DNA from: Ruminococcus sp.
Lineage (GTDB): Bacteria > Bacillota > Clostridia > Oscillospirales > Acutalibacteraceae
Length of the DNA stretch: 64,000 bases
Reading direction: 5' to 3'
Assembly (NCBI GenBank): GCA_017411835.1
Contig: JAFQPG010000003.1
Span: forward strand, 62,001-126,000
Shown here: piece after piece, positions 15,805-26,129 of the stretch
How the letters are laid out: every line of letters starts with the position of its first letter
How positions within the stretch are numbered: the stretch's first letter is position 1
Translations under genes and position numbers: made by a program
The notes under the pieces: generated by a model
Seen by the model: the letters and a program-made list of their open reading frames with translations, nothing else
The model's database searches: none
What the model was told of the DNA's origin: nothing

Positions 15805-16864
15805 AAATATTGCAGTAATAAGAGGCGACGGAATCGGTCCTGAGATAGTAAATGCTACTCTTAAAGTTCTTGACAAAGTAGCAGACCTTTATGGTCACAC
15901 ATTTAACTACACTGACATTGATATGGGTGGCTGTGCTATTGATAAGTATGGCGACCCACTACCACAAAGCGAGCTTAAAAAGTGCGTTGAGTCTGACAGT
16001 GTGTTACTTGGAGCTGTCGGCGGAGATAAATGGAACAATGTCCCAGGAAATATGAGACCTGAAAAAGGACTTTTGAGACTTAGAGCAGGAATGGGTGTTT
16101 ATTCTAACAATCGTCCTGCAAAGATTTGGAAACAGTTATCTGATGCATCACCACTCAAAAAGTCTATTGTAGAAAACGGCATTGATTTCATCATAGTTCG
16201 TGAACTCATCGGCGGCATCTATTTTGGAGAGCATAAAACGGAGGGTGATACAGCTACTGATGTACTCAGATACAATGTGAGTGAGATTGAAAGAATCGGA
16301 AGAATAGGTTTTGAAACAGCACAAAAAAGGAACAAAAAGCTGTGTTCAGTAGAAAAGAGTAACGTGCTTGATAGTAGCCGTCTTTGGAAAAAAGTTATGC
16401 ACGAGCTGAGTTTTGAGTATCCCGACGTAGAACTTACTGATATGCTTGTTGATAATTGTGCGATGCAGATTGTGAAGAATCCTGCTCAATTTGATGTTAT
16501 CGTTACCGAGAATATGTTTGGTGATATTTTGTCCGACGAAGCGTCTCAAATAACCGGCTCTATCGGTATGATTCCGTCATCAAGTTTAGGTTCTACCACC
16601 TGCGGATTATACGAACCTATTCACGGCTCAGCTCCCGATATAGCAGGCAAGGATATTGCTAACCCTGTCGGAACTATCCTTTCAGCGGCTATGATGCTCA
16701 AATACAGTTTTGATATGGAAGAAGAGGCTAACGCTATTGAAAAGGCAGTGTCGAGTTATCTCGATAGTGGCTATCGTACAGCGGATATTATGAGCGAAGG
16801 TATGACACTCGTTGGCTGTAAAAAATGTGCAGAGTTGATTTGCGAAAACTTAAAAAAGGAGTGA
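15797..16864 (+). CDS. leuB: 3-isopropylmalate dehydrogenase
   Basis: 355 residues. NAD-dependent oxidative decarboxylation of 3-isopropylmalate to 4-methyl-2-oxopentanoate. Motifs: [10 protein letters not shown] at the N terminus, substrate-binding [16 protein letters not shown] and [12 protein letters not shown], the metal/NAD region [20 protein letters not shown] and [13 protein letters not shown]. Length is normal for LeuB. Confidence 0.94.
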   Translation: MVKNIAVIRGDGIGPEIVNATLKVLDKVADLYGHTFNYTDIDMGGCAIDKYGDPLPQSELKKCVESDSVLLGAVGGDKWNNVPGNMRPEKGLLRLRAGMGVYSNNRPAKIWKQLSDASPLKKSIVENGIDFIIVRELIGGIYFGEHKTEGDTATDVLRYNVSEIERIGRIGFETAQKRNKKLCSVEKSNVLDSSRLWKKVMHELSFEYPDVELTDMLVDNCAMQIVKNPAQFDVIVTENMFGDILSDEASQITGSIGMIPSSSLGSTTCGLYEPIHGSAPDIAGKDIANPVGTILSAAMMLKYSFDMEEEANAIEKAVSSYLDSGYRTADIMSEGMTLVGCKKCAELICENLKKE

Positions 16865-16868
16865 TAAA

Positions 16869-18542
16869 ATGCTTCTTTGTGGCTCAGATATACTCGTTAA
16901 AACCTTGATAGAGCAAGGCTGTGACACAGTTTTCGGTTACCCCGGAGGGCAGATACTCAATGTTTACGACAGCCTTTATACTCACCAGAATGAAATAAAT
17001 CATATACTTACTGCTCACGAGCAGGGTGCTGCTCATGCAGCTGACGGATATGCCAGAACTACAGGTAAAGTAGGTGTTGTGATTTCCACTTCAGGACCGG
17101 GGGCTACTAACCTTGTAACAGGTATTGCGACCGCTTACCTTGACTCAATCCCGATGGTTGCTATCTGCGGTAATGTGCCGACAACACAGATAGGCTCGGA
17201 TAGCTTTCAGGAAATCGACATCACGGGTGTGACATTGCCGATAACAAAGCACAATTATTTTGTAAGCTCTGTAGAAGATTTGGCGGACACAATACGAGAG
17301 GCGTTCTCTCTTGCAAAATCAGACAGACCGGGTCCTGTGCTCATCGACGTTCCAAAAGATGTGCAAATCGCAAAATGCGAATACGAACCTAAACCTCCTG
17401 CAGAAAAAGCCGAGTCTTATCCTGCAAAAGACCAAAGAATTGAACAAGCAGCAGAGTATATTAACAACTCGAAAAAACCTTACATATATTTCGGCGGTGG
17501 TCTTATCACAGCCAAGGCACAAGAAGAAATGCTCACTCTCGCAGAGAAACTAGATGCTCCTATCGGTTGCTCACTTATGGGAATTTCAGGTATAAAGACA
17601 AATCATCCGAGATTTTTAGGTATGCAGGGTATGCACGGACATTTTGCTTCATCTATGGCTATGCATAACGCTGACCTCATCATTTCACTCGGTGTACGAT
17701 TTAACGACCGAGTAACAGGAAACAAGGAAAAATTTGCAACAAAAGCTAAGATTATTCACATCGACGTTGATGGTTCAGAGCTATCAAAAACTGTCAATGC
17801 TACCTGTGGACTTCGAGGCGATGTGAAGCTCACTCTTCAAAGGCTGTTGCCTCTTATAAAAGAAAGCGAAAAACCACAGTGGAGCAGTAAGGTAGAGGCT
17901 CTCAAAAAAGAAGAGGAAAACTATCTTGATAACCGTGAATGTCTCACACCAAGAAGTGCAATCCTTACGCTCAATAAGTATTTAGGCGAAAACACAGCGG
18001 TGTGTACTGACGTTGGTCAGCACCAGATGTGGTCGGCTCAGAACCTTACTTTCAAAACCCCACGACGCTTTGTTTCAAGCGGTGGTTTAGGTACTATGGG
18101 ATTCGGCTTAGGTGCGGCAATCGGTGCAGCTTTTGGTACAAAAGAACGAAGTGTTCTTATCACAGGTGACGGTAGCTTTGGAATGAATCTAAACGAGCTT
18201 GCTACAGCCGTAAAGTATAACATTCCGATTGTCATACTCATTATGAACAACGGAGTGCTCGGTATGGTAAGACAATGGCAGACGTTGTTTTATAACAAGC
18301 ACTATTCAAACAGCGTGTTAGAGAGAAAAACGGATTTTTGTTCTCTTGCTCGGGCTTTTGGTGCAGATGGTGAGATGGTGTCAACTACTGAAGAATTAGA
18401 CAAAGCACTCTCTCGTGCTTTTGATACAGATGGTCCATACGTTGTTGATTGCAGAATCGACAAGGATGAATTTGTACTCCCAATGCTTCCGCCGGGAGGC
18501 AGTATGGACGACATAATAACTAAGTTGGAGGTGGAAGTATGA
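16869..18542 (+). CDS. ilvB: Acetolactate synthase large (catalytic) subunit
   Basis: 557 residues, ribosome site AAGGAG. TPP enzyme making acetolactate or acetohydroxybutyrate. The catalytic glutamate is in LTAHEQGAAHAADGYART near residue 50. The TPP/Mg motif runs from GDGSFGMNLNELATA to MNNGVLGMV. The middle FAD/Rossmann domain is at about 190-330. It overlaps the small-subunit gene by four bases (ATGA), consistent with co-assembly. Confidence 0.94.
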   Translation: MLLCGSDILVKTLIEQGCDTVFGYPGGQILNVYDSLYTHQNEINHILTAHEQGAAHAADGYARTTGKVGVVISTSGPGATNLVTGIATAYLDSIPMVAICGNVPTTQIGSDSFQEIDITGVTLPITKHNYFVSSVEDLADTIREAFSLAKSDRPGPVLIDVPKDVQIAKCEYEPKPPAEKAESYPAKDQRIEQAAEYINNSKKPYIYFGGGLITAKAQEEMLTLAEKLDAPIGCSLMGISGIKTNHPRFLGMQGMHGHFASSMAMHNADLIISLGVRFNDRVTGNKEKFATKAKIIHIDVDGSELSKTVNATCGLRGDVKLTLQRLLPLIKESEKPQWSSKVEALKKEEENYLDNRECLTPRSAILTLNKYLGENTAVCTDVGQHQMWSAQNLTFKTPRRFVSSGGLGTMGFGLGAAIGAAFGTKERSVLITGDGSFGMNLNELATAVKYNIPIVILIMNNGVLGMVRQWQTLFYNKHYSNSVLERKTDFCSLARAFGADGEMVSTTEELDKALSRAFDTDGPYVVDCRIDKDEFVLPMLPPGGSMDDIITKLEVEV

Positions 18543-19045
18543 ACAGATATAACGTAGCGGTTTTGGTGAAAAACCAGTTTGGTGTACTCAACCGCCTTAC
18601 AAGTATGTTTCGCAGACGACAGTTTAATATTAGCTCTCTTACCGCAAGTGAAACAGAATCAGCACAGTTTTCACGAATCACTTTCAGCTTTGACGGTGAA
18701 GAAGAAAACAAGCAACAGCTTATAAATCAGCTTTATAAACTCCCTGATGTCTGCTCAATAAAAGAGCTTTCAAGCGATAACTCCGTAAACTGTGAGCTGA
18801 TGTTAATCAAAATGCAAAACGACCCATTAACACGTACCGACATTTATGCGGCAGCAAAGGCTTTTTCAGCCGAAACAATCGACTACTCACGAGAGTCATT
18901 TGTACTAAGACTTATCGGAGATAGTGTGAAAATGGATGATTTCATTTCACTTATGCGTGACTACACAATTCTAGAGATTTGCCGTACAGGTACGGCATCT
19001 TTAGAAAAAGGTAGCTCGGTTTTACGTCAATCAATCAACTTATAA
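18539..19045 (+). CDS. ilvN: Acetolactate synthase small (regulatory) subunit
   Basis: 168 residues. The N-terminal ACT domain is RYNVAVLVKNQFGVLNRLTS with FNISSLTASETE; a second regulatory domain fills about residues 80-160. Small subunits of this length confer valine feedback inhibition on IlvB. The symbol could equally be ilvH. The gene starts inside the ilvB stop region. Confidence 0.92.
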   Translation: MNRYNVAVLVKNQFGVLNRLTSMFRRRQFNISSLTASETESAQFSRITFSFDGEEENKQQLINQLYKLPDVCSIKELSSDNSVNCELMLIKMQNDPLTRTDIYAAAKAFSAETIDYSRESFVLRLIGDSVKMDDFISLMRDYTILEICRTGTASLEKGSSVLRQSINL

Positions 19046-20092
<1,047 letters not shown>

Positions 20093-20103
20093 GGAGTGAT
20101 TTT

Positions 20104-21759
20104 ATGTCAAAGGAAAATGTGGTGAAAGGTGTAAAAAACGCACCTCACCGTAGCTTGTTCCATGCTTTGGGACTAACCGAGGAAGAGCAGTCACGACCGC
20201 TAATCGGTATTGTCAGCTCGTATAACGAAATTGTTCCGGGGCATATGAATCTTGACAAAATTGTTGATGCAGTGAAACTAGGAGTTGCTATGTCGGGTGG
20301 TACACCTATTGTTTTCCCTGCGATTGCTGTATGTGATGGTATCGCTATGGGACACAAGGGAATGAAGTATTCACTCGTAACAAGAGATTTGATAGCTGAT
20401 TCAACTGAGGCTATGGCACTTGCTCACGGATTTGACGGTTTAGTTATGGTACCTAACTGCGACAAAAATGTACCGGGACTCCTTATGGCAGCGGCAAGGG
20501 TGAATATCCCTACTGTGTTTGTGAGTGGTGGTCCGATGCTCGCAGGCAGAGTTGAAGGCAAAAAAACAAGTTTGTCAAGTATGTTCGAAGCAGTGGGTGC
20601 CTATAATGCAGGCAAAATCGACGATGAAAAGCTCAAAGAATTCGAGTGCAAGACTTGTCCGACCTGCGGTTCTTGTTCAGGTATGTATACTGCAAACTCT
20701 ATGAACTGTTTAACCGAAGCACTTGGTATGGGTCTTAAAGGCAACGGAACGATTCCTGCTGTGTATTCTGCTCGTATTGAGCTTGCAAAGAGAGCCGGTA
20801 TGGCTGTTATGGATTTGGTGAAAAACAATATCTGTCCTCGAGATATTATGACTAAAGAAGCTTTACTAAATGCTCTTACTGTAGATATGGCACTCGGCTG
20901 TTCAACAAACTCTATGCTTCATCTTCCTGCTATTGCTCACGAGTGCGGTGTGGAGCTGAATCTCGATATAGCTAACGAAATCAGTGCAAAAACACCTAAT
21001 CTGTGTCACCTTGCACCTGCAGGCAGAACCTATATGGAGGATTTAAACGAAGCAGGTGGCGTGTATGCGGTAATGAACGAGCTTAACAAAAAGGGCTTAC
21101 TAAACACTGAATGCATCACAGTAACAGGAAAAACAGTTGCCGAAAATATCGAGGGTTGTGTGAATCTTGACCCTGAGGTTATAAGGCCAATTGATAATCC
21201 ATATAGCGAAACAGGTGGTATCGCTGTATTAAAAGGCAATCTTGCAAAAGACGGAAGTGTTGTCAAGCGTTCGGCAGTTCTACCTGAAATGCTCGTACAC
21301 GAGGGCCCTGCAAAAGTTTTTGATTGTGAAGAAGACGCACAGTCTGCCATTAACGCAGGAAGAATTGTTACAGGCGATGTTGTAGTTATCCGTTACGAAG
21401 GACCAAAGGGCGGACCTGGTATGAGAGAAATGCTTAATCCTACTTCTGCGATTATGGGAATGGGACTTGGAAACAGCGTAGCTCTGATTACCGATGGCAG
21501 GTTTTCCGGTGCAACAAGAGGAGCGTGCATCGGACACGTTACACCTGAAGCCGCATCTGGCGGTCTTATCGGTGTAGTAGAAGACGGCGACATTATAAGC
21601 ATCAATATTCCGAAGAATACAATTGAGCTGAAAGTTGATGAAGATGTTCTAAAAGAACGTATGAAAAACTTTGTTCCAAAAACTAAGGAACTATCAGGCT
21701 ACCTGAAACGTTACGCTTCCCTTGTTTCAGGCGGAACATCGGGTGCTATTTTAAACTAA
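20104..21759 (+). CDS. ilvD: Dihydroxy-acid dehydratase
   Basis: 551 residues, last gene of the operon, 11 bases after ilvC with AAGGAG. It dehydrates 2,3-dihydroxy acids to the 2-oxo acids of valine and isoleucine. Iron-sulfur ligands are in PNCDKNVPG and [18 protein letters not shown]; the C-terminal [15 protein letters not shown] is conserved. This class is often oxygen-sensitive, in line with an anaerobic host. Confidence 0.94.
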   Translation: MSKENVVKGVKNAPHRSLFHALGLTEEEQSRPLIGIVSSYNEIVPGHMNLDKIVDAVKLGVAMSGGTPIVFPAIAVCDGIAMGHKGMKYSLVTRDLIADSTEAMALAHGFDGLVMVPNCDKNVPGLLMAAARVNIPTVFVSGGPMLAGRVEGKKTSLSSMFEAVGAYNAGKIDDEKLKEFECKTCPTCGSCSGMYTANSMNCLTEALGMGLKGNGTIPAVYSARIELAKRAGMAVMDLVKNNICPRDIMTKEALLNALTVDMALGCSTNSMLHLPAIAHECGVELNLDIANEISAKTPNLCHLAPAGRTYMEDLNEAGGVYAVMNELNKKGLLNTECITVTGKTVAENIEGCVNLDPEVIRPIDNPYSETGGIAVLKGNLAKDGSVVKRSAVLPEMLVHEGPAKVFDCEEDAQSAINAGRIVTGDVVVIRYEGPKGGPGMREMLNPTSAIMGMGLGNSVALITDGRFSGATRGACIGHVTPEAASGGLIGVVEDGDIISINIPKNTIELKVDEDVLKERMKNFVPKTKELSGYLKRYASLVSGGTSGAILN

Positions 21760-21775
21760 ATTTGCTACATATAAT

Positions 21776-21812
21776 AAAACAGGAACTAAGGTAGCACCTT
21801 GGTTCCTGTTTT
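21776..21812 (+). terminator. Terminator of the ilv-leu operon
   Basis: AAAACAGGAACTAAGGT, AGC, ACCTTGGTTCCTGTTTT: seventeen base pairs with one T-G pair. It lies between ilvD and the convergent LysR gene and probably serves both. Confidence 0.9.
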
Positions 21813-21820
21813 GTGTTTAG

Positions 21821-22711
21821 TTAGTTTGTAAACTCTGCCTCTTTTACATAATCAATAAATGCCTTCATACTTCTTGATAACCATTTATTCTTATGATAAA
21901 TAAGCTGTTTCCATATATCTATGTTCATATCACACACATCAAGATATACTAGCTCTCCTGATTCTATCAGAGGCTTTGTGACAAAATCAGGCAGGTATGA
22001 AATCATATCGCTTTGAGCAATCATTGATGTGATAATGTCTGTTCGTCCTATTTCAAGTACAGGAGTTATCTCCAAAGACTTCTTTGCAAGCTCTCGGTCA
22101 AAAACTCGTCTGTAACCCTGACCGTATTCTGTGAGTATAAAAGGCTCATCGATTATATCTTTAATCGATAGGTTCTTTTTATCTGCGAATTTCGAATTAT
22201 ACCCTGCAACGAAATGCATTGGAAGTTGTTGCTCTTTTGCGATGATGTAATCTTTGTTATACAAACGGTGGTCAAGAGTAATAATTACATCTGCTTCGTT
22301 ATGGTCGAGCATATCAAGCATAATAGCGGAATCTCCTGTTGTAAATCGAACAGAGATAGAAGGAAATTTTGTATGGAAATCAATGTAGTGGGTATTTATC
22401 ATTTCCTCACACACCGAGTCAGGTGTTACAACATGAATGTGACCGCTACATTCTTTATCTTCCTCAATGCTTTCTTTGAAATCATCAGTTAAAGTACGAA
22501 TCTGGTGAGCATAGGAAACAAGCTCGTGGCCTTTATCAGTCAGGGTTATAGTATGGTTTATTCTCTCAAACAAAAGACAGCCTAGCTCATCTTCGAGCTG
22601 TTTTATTTGAAAGGAAACTGTTGACTGCGAATAACCAAGTTGTTCTGCCGCTTTTGTAAAACTTCCAAGTTCCACTACGTGGATAAATGTAATCAGATTT
22701 CGTAATTCCAT
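21821..22711 (-). CDS. LysR family transcriptional regulator
   Basis: 296 residues from the ATG at 22711, placed by GGAGGT just upstream; the longer frame to 22738 is discarded. The N-terminal winged helix-turn-helix reads ELRNLITFIHVVELGSFTKAAEQLGYSQSTVSFQIKQLE in two segments, and the C-terminal periplasmic-binding-like effector domain covers about 90-290. It is divergent from an ABC transporter operon, with an operator-like motif at 22728-22756 between them. The same motif at 10168-10196 precedes the ilv-leu leader with identical promoter spacing, so I infer that it controls both and itself. The effector is unknown. Confidence 0.88.
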   Translation of the reverse strand: MELRNLITFIHVVELGSFTKAAEQLGYSQSTVSFQIKQLEDELGCLLFERINHTITLTDKGHELVSYAHQIRTLTDDFKESIEEDKECSGHIHVVTPDSVCEEMINTHYIDFHTKFPSISVRFTTGDSAIMLDMLDHNEADVIITLDHRLYNKDYIIAKEQQLPMHFVAGYNSKFADKKNLSIKDIIDEPFILTEYGQGYRRVFDRELAKKSLEITPVLEIGRTDIITSMIAQSDMISYLPDFVTKPLIESGELVYLDVCDMNIDIWKQLIYHKNKWLSRSMKAFIDYVKEAEFTN

Positions 22712-22727
22712 TTTATCTACCTCCAAC

Positions 22728-22756
22728 ATCGAAAACATCGATAATAAACATCAAAA
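22728..22756. promoter_or_regulatory. LysR-type operator between regulator and transporter genes
   Basis: ATCGAAAA, two bases, TCGAT, one base, ATAAAC: T-N11-A architecture. It matches 10168-10196 at 24 of 29 positions, begins 17 bases upstream of the LysR start codon and 37 bases before the transporter -35 box. Confidence 0.72.
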
Positions 22757-22764
22757 CCATTTGT

Positions 22765-22793
22765 TTGACCAATGCTTATGGGTATTATATAAT
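22765..22793 (+). promoter_or_regulatory. Sigma-A promoter of the ABC transporter operon
   Basis: TTGACC (22765-22770), 17 bases, TATAAT (22788-22793). Confidence 0.85.
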
Positions 22794-22845
22794 AACTGCA
22801 ACGAAAAAACAAGGCTTAAATGCCAAAACAAAAGGGGTTATTTCA

Positions 22846-23820
22846 ATGAAAAAAGTTTTATCAATTATCTTAGCACTTGTAATGTGTGTAAGTTGCTGTA
22901 CTATGATGACAGCTTGTTCAAATGAGGGTACAAGTACAAAATACACAGTCGGTATCTGCCAGCTTATGGAACACGTTGCTCTTGATGCTGCAACAGACGG
23001 TTTTAAACAGGCTCTCATCGATGAGCTCGGCGAAGATGGTGTTGAGTTTGATGTTCAGAACGGTCAGGGCGACCCTGCTACTTGTTCAACAATCGCTAAC
23101 CAGTTCGTTTCAAACAATGTTGATTTGATTATGGCGAACGCAACTCCTGCTCTCCAGTCAGCGGCGGCTGCTACAGGTGACATTCCAATCTTAGGTACAT
23201 CGGTTACTGAATACGGTGTTGCTCTTGAGCTTGAGGATTTTAGCGGTACTGTTGGTGGTAATATTTCAGGTACATCAGACCTTGCTCCTCTTGATAAGCA
23301 GGCTGAGATGATTGCACAGTGGTGTCCTGATGCTAAAACAGTAGGTCTTCTTTACTGTTCAAAGGAAGCAAACAGTCAGTATCAGGTAGATGTTGTAAAG
23401 GCTGAGCTTGAGAAGAAAGGTCTTACTGCTACACTTTATCCTTTCACGGATTCAAACGACCTTGCTCAGATTTGTACAACTGCTGCTGATAATTGTGATG
23501 TAATCTATGTCCCAACAGATAATACTGTTGCAGAGAATACAGGTATCATCGACAACATCTGTGAGCCAAAGAAAATTCCTGTAATCGCTGGTGAAGAGGG
23601 TATCTGTTCAGGTTGTGGTATCGCAACTCTTTCAATCAGCTACTATGACCTTGGTTACACAACAGGTAAGATGGCTGTCAAGATTTTAAGAGATGGTGCT
23701 GATATCTCTACAATGCCAATCGAGTATGCAGAAAACCAGACTCCAAAATACAACGCTCAAAATTGCGAAGCGTTAGGAATCACACCGCTTGAGGGTTACG
23801 AAGCTATTGTAACTGAATAA
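22846..23820 (+). CDS. ABC transporter substrate-binding lipoprotein (TrpX/ABC_sub_bind family)
   Basis: 324 residues from the ATG at 22846 (AAAGGGGTT upstream); the longer frame is discarded because it hides the signal peptide. A lipoprotein signal MKKVLSIILALVMCVSCC ends in lipobox MTAC, so the mature protein is anchored outside the membrane. The binding fold begins KYTVGICQLMEHVALDAAT and has the motif ICSGCGIATLSISYYDLGYTTG typical of the family that includes streptococcal TrpX. Substrates in this family are amino acids or related small molecules. The ilv-leu-like operator suggests a link to branched-chain amino acids, threonine or their oxo acids; this is inference. Confidence 0.85.
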   Translation: MKKVLSIILALVMCVSCCTMMTACSNEGTSTKYTVGICQLMEHVALDAATDGFKQALIDELGEDGVEFDVQNGQGDPATCSTIANQFVSNNVDLIMANATPALQSAAAATGDIPILGTSVTEYGVALELEDFSGTVGGNISGTSDLAPLDKQAEMIAQWCPDAKTVGLLYCSKEANSQYQVDVVKAELEKKGLTATLYPFTDSNDLAQICTTAADNCDVIYVPTDNTVAENTGIIDNICEPKKIPVIAGEEGICSGCGIATLSISYYDLGYTTGKMAVKILRDGADISTMPIEYAENQTPKYNAQNCEALGITPLEGYEAIVTE

Positions 23821-23855
23821 TTCTTGCAGTATTTAAGTAGAATATTTTATAAAAC

Positions 23856-23886
23856 ACAGTCGGAGGGCAAAACACTCTCCGACTGT
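23856..23886 (+). terminator. Intercistronic hairpin after the binding-protein gene
   Basis: ACAGTCGGAG / CTCCGACTGT with an 11-base loop, followed by only TT. It probably protects or partly terminates the message so that the lipoprotein is made in excess over the membrane parts. Confidence 0.6.
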
Positions 23887-23913
23887 TTAGTAGTTTATAT
23901 AGGGTGAACATAT

Positions 23914-24846
23914 ATGGAAATATTTTCTCAGCTTTTAAATGCTCTGCCGGGTTCAATTTCACAGGGACTTATCTGGGGCATAATGGCTATTGGTGTGTAC
24001 ATTACATACCGTATACTTGATGTAGCCGACCTTACAGTTGACGGCTCGTTTGCGACCGGTGGTGCGGTTGCAGTTATGCTTATCTTGAATGGATGCAACT
24101 TATGGCTTGCGATGCTCGTTGCATTTATCGCAGGACTTTTAGCAGGTGCAATCACAGGACTTTTACATACCTTTATGGGTATCCCTGCAATTCTTGCGGG
24201 TATTCTCACACAGCTTTCTCTTTACTCAATAAACCTCAAAATTATGGGCAAAGCGAATCAGTCCGTAAATGTTAACCAGACTGAACTTCTGGTTTCACTC
24301 AGATGGGTGAAAGAGTTTGCTTTTCATAATCCGCTTATCACCGTCGGCCTTGTACTAGCAATTATGATTGCAGTTTTATATTGGTTCTTCGGAACAGAAA
24401 TGGGCTGTGCTTTAAGAGCAACAGGTTCTAACCTAAATATGAGTCGTGCACAGGGAATCAACACTAACTTTAATAAAGTTCTCGGCATTATGATTTCTAA
24501 CGGCCTCGTTGCTTTTTCGGGTGCTTTCCTTGCTCAGTATCAGGGTTTTGCTGATGTAAAGATGGGTCAGGGTGCTATCGTTATCGGTCTTGCTGCTGTA
24601 ATTATCGGCGAAGCGCTGTTTGGCAAAATATTCAAGAACTTTGCTTTAAGACTTTTATCCGTTGCTTTTGGTTCAATCATCTACTACATTGTAATTCAGG
24701 CAGTTATCACAATGGGACTTGATGCAAACCTCTTAAAGCTACTTTCTGCCGCTATTGTCGCTATCTTCCTTGCTGTTCCATACTGGAAAAAGCAGTATAG
24801 TCAAAATCACATAAGAAAAGTAAAGGGAGGTAATAAAAATGCTTGA
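23914..24846 (+). CDS. ABC transporter permease (BPD_transp_2 type)
   Basis: 310 residues with eight to nine hydrophobic segments. The start SISQGLIWGIMAIGVYITYRILDVADLTVDGSFATGG (read in two parts) and later GCALRATGSNLNMSRAQGIN are typical of LivH/RbsC-like permeases paired with ABC_sub_bind proteins. It overlaps the ATPase gene by eight bases. It forms the channel of the uptake system. Confidence 0.88.
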   Translation: MEIFSQLLNALPGSISQGLIWGIMAIGVYITYRILDVADLTVDGSFATGGAVAVMLILNGCNLWLAMLVAFIAGLLAGAITGLLHTFMGIPAILAGILTQLSLYSINLKIMGKANQSVNVNQTELLVSLRWVKEFAFHNPLITVGLVLAIMIAVLYWFFGTEMGCALRATGSNLNMSRAQGINTNFNKVLGIMISNGLVAFSGAFLAQYQGFADVKMGQGAIVIGLAAVIIGEALFGKIFKNFALRLLSVAFGSIIYYIVIQAVITMGLDANLLKLLSAAIVAIFLAVPYWKKQYSQNHIRKVKGGNKNA

Positions 24847-25636
24847 CATCGTAAATGTTGAGAAAACCTTTAACCATGGAACTATCAACGAGAAAAAGGC
24901 GTTGAATGGAATAAATCTCCACCTTGATGAGGGCGATTTCGTTACTGTTATCGGCGGTAATGGTGCAGGCAAGTCTACTATGCTCAATATGGTTGCCGGT
25001 GTTTATCCTGTAGACTGCGGTAGCATTGTTATTGACGGAGTAGACGTCACACGACTTCCCGAATACAAGCGTGCAAAATATCTCGGAAGAGTTTTTCAAG
25101 ACCCGATGACAGGTACTGCTGCTGATATGCAGATTGAAGAAAACTTAGCTTTAGCCGCTCGCAGAGGAAAGAAAAGAACGCTAAGAGCAGGCATTACAGC
25201 AAAAGAACGAGCAGAGTACAAAGAGCTCTTAAAAATTCTGGATCTGGGACTCGAAAACAGACTTACTACAAAGGTTGGACTTCTGTCAGGCGGTCAGCGC
25301 CAGGCTTTGACCTTACTTATGGCTACACAAAAAAAGCCGAAATTACTTCTCCTTGACGAACACACAGCGGCACTCGATCCGAAAACGGCAAAGAAAGTTC
25401 TTGACATAACAGAAGAAATAGTACGGAAAGATAACCTTGCAACTATTATGATTACTCACAATATGGCTGATGCTATTAGAGTCGGTAACAGATTGATTAT
25501 GATGCACGAAGGACAGATTGTGGTTGACGTAAAAGGTGAAGAAAAGAAGAATCTTACTATTGAACAGCTTTTACAGTTGTTCGAAAAATCAAGCGGAAGT
25601 AAAATGACCAGCGATAAGGTTATGCTTTCTAAATAA
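24839..25636 (+). CDS. ABC transporter ATP-binding protein of the uptake system
   Basis: 265 residues. Walker A GGNGAGKST near residue 37, Q-loop VFQDPMTGTAADMQ, signature LLSGGQRQAL, Walker B LLLLDEHTAALD (histidine in place of the usual proline after DE) and switch ITHNMADAI. Ribosome site GGGAGG lies inside the permease end. Last gene of the transporter operon; a terminator follows. Confidence 0.9.
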   Translation: MLDIVNVEKTFNHGTINEKKALNGINLHLDEGDFVTVIGGNGAGKSTMLNMVAGVYPVDCGSIVIDGVDVTRLPEYKRAKYLGRVFQDPMTGTAADMQIEENLALAARRGKKRTLRAGITAKERAEYKELLKILDLGLENRLTTKVGLLSGGQRQALTLLMATQKKPKLLLLDEHTAALDPKTAKKVLDITEEIVRKDNLATIMITHNMADAIRVGNRLIMMHEGQIVVDVKGEEKKNLTIEQLLQLFEKSSGSKMTSDKVMLSK

Positions 25637-25647
25637 TTAAAACACAT

Positions 25648-25681
25648 ACCGTAGCATTTTTTGATGCTACGGTGTTTTTTT
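25648..25681 (+). terminator. Terminator of the transporter operon
   Basis: ACCGTAGCAT / ATGCTACGGT with loop TTTTTG, then G and seven T. Confidence 0.9.
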
Positions 25682-25734
25682 ATCTGGACTTATAAAACCC
25701 TTTGTGATATATGTTGTGTTACGAAGGAGGTGCT

Positions 25735-25854
25735 ATGATGGCACGGAAAGTTACAGAGAAACTAAAAAACAATAAGATAATAAAAACGAGAGCGGTTCTC
25801 TATCGAATGATTTCGAAGAGGGTCGCTCTCTTGTTATGTGGGGTGATGAAATGA
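25735..25854 (+). CDS. Small basic protein of the mobile element (39 residues)
   Basis: A 40-codon frame with a strong ribosome site (AAGGAGG, 25725-25731). It is rich in Lys and Arg at the start (MMARKVTEKLKNNKIIKTRA) with a short hydrophobic end (ALLLCG). It overlaps the next gene by four bases (ATGA), which is the main reason to believe it is translated. Part of it lies in an inverted repeat (AGAGCG at 25790-25795 with CGCTCT at 25823-25828). I do not recognise a family. Confidence 0.5.
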   Translation: MMARKVTEKLKNNKIIKTRAVLYRMISKRVALLLCGVMK

Positions 25855-26129
25855 ACATACTCGAAGATTTATACTACGGAAACGTAAGTCCATGCGACAG
25901 AGATGTCAGACGAGGTTCGAAAGTTGATGAACTTCAAAATCTAGTCTGTCAATATGAAGAAGAGCTGAATGGTACACTCACACAAAAGCAAAGAGAAACC
26001 TTCGAAAAATTCAAAGATGCTTACAACGAACTATACTGTTGTTTGGAGCGAGATATGTTCGCACAAGGTTTCATAATAGCAACAAAAATAATGATAGAAG
26101 TTCAAAATTACAGAGGAGGAGAAATATGA
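25851..26129 (+). CDS. DUF6809-like protein
   Basis: 92 residues from the ATG at 25851. The body NILEDLYYGNVSPCDR, then KQRETFEKFKDAYNELYC and FAQGFIIATKIMIE resembles short proteins (DUF6809) common on clostridial conjugative and mobilizable elements. Their function is unknown. An upstream ATG at 25836 is possible but lacks a separate ribosome site. It overlaps the lipoprotein gene by four bases. Confidence 0.65.
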   Translation: MNILEDLYYGNVSPCDRDVRRGSKVDELQNLVCQYEEELNGTLTQKQRETFEKFKDAYNELYCCLERDMFAQGFIIATKIMIEVQNYRGGEI

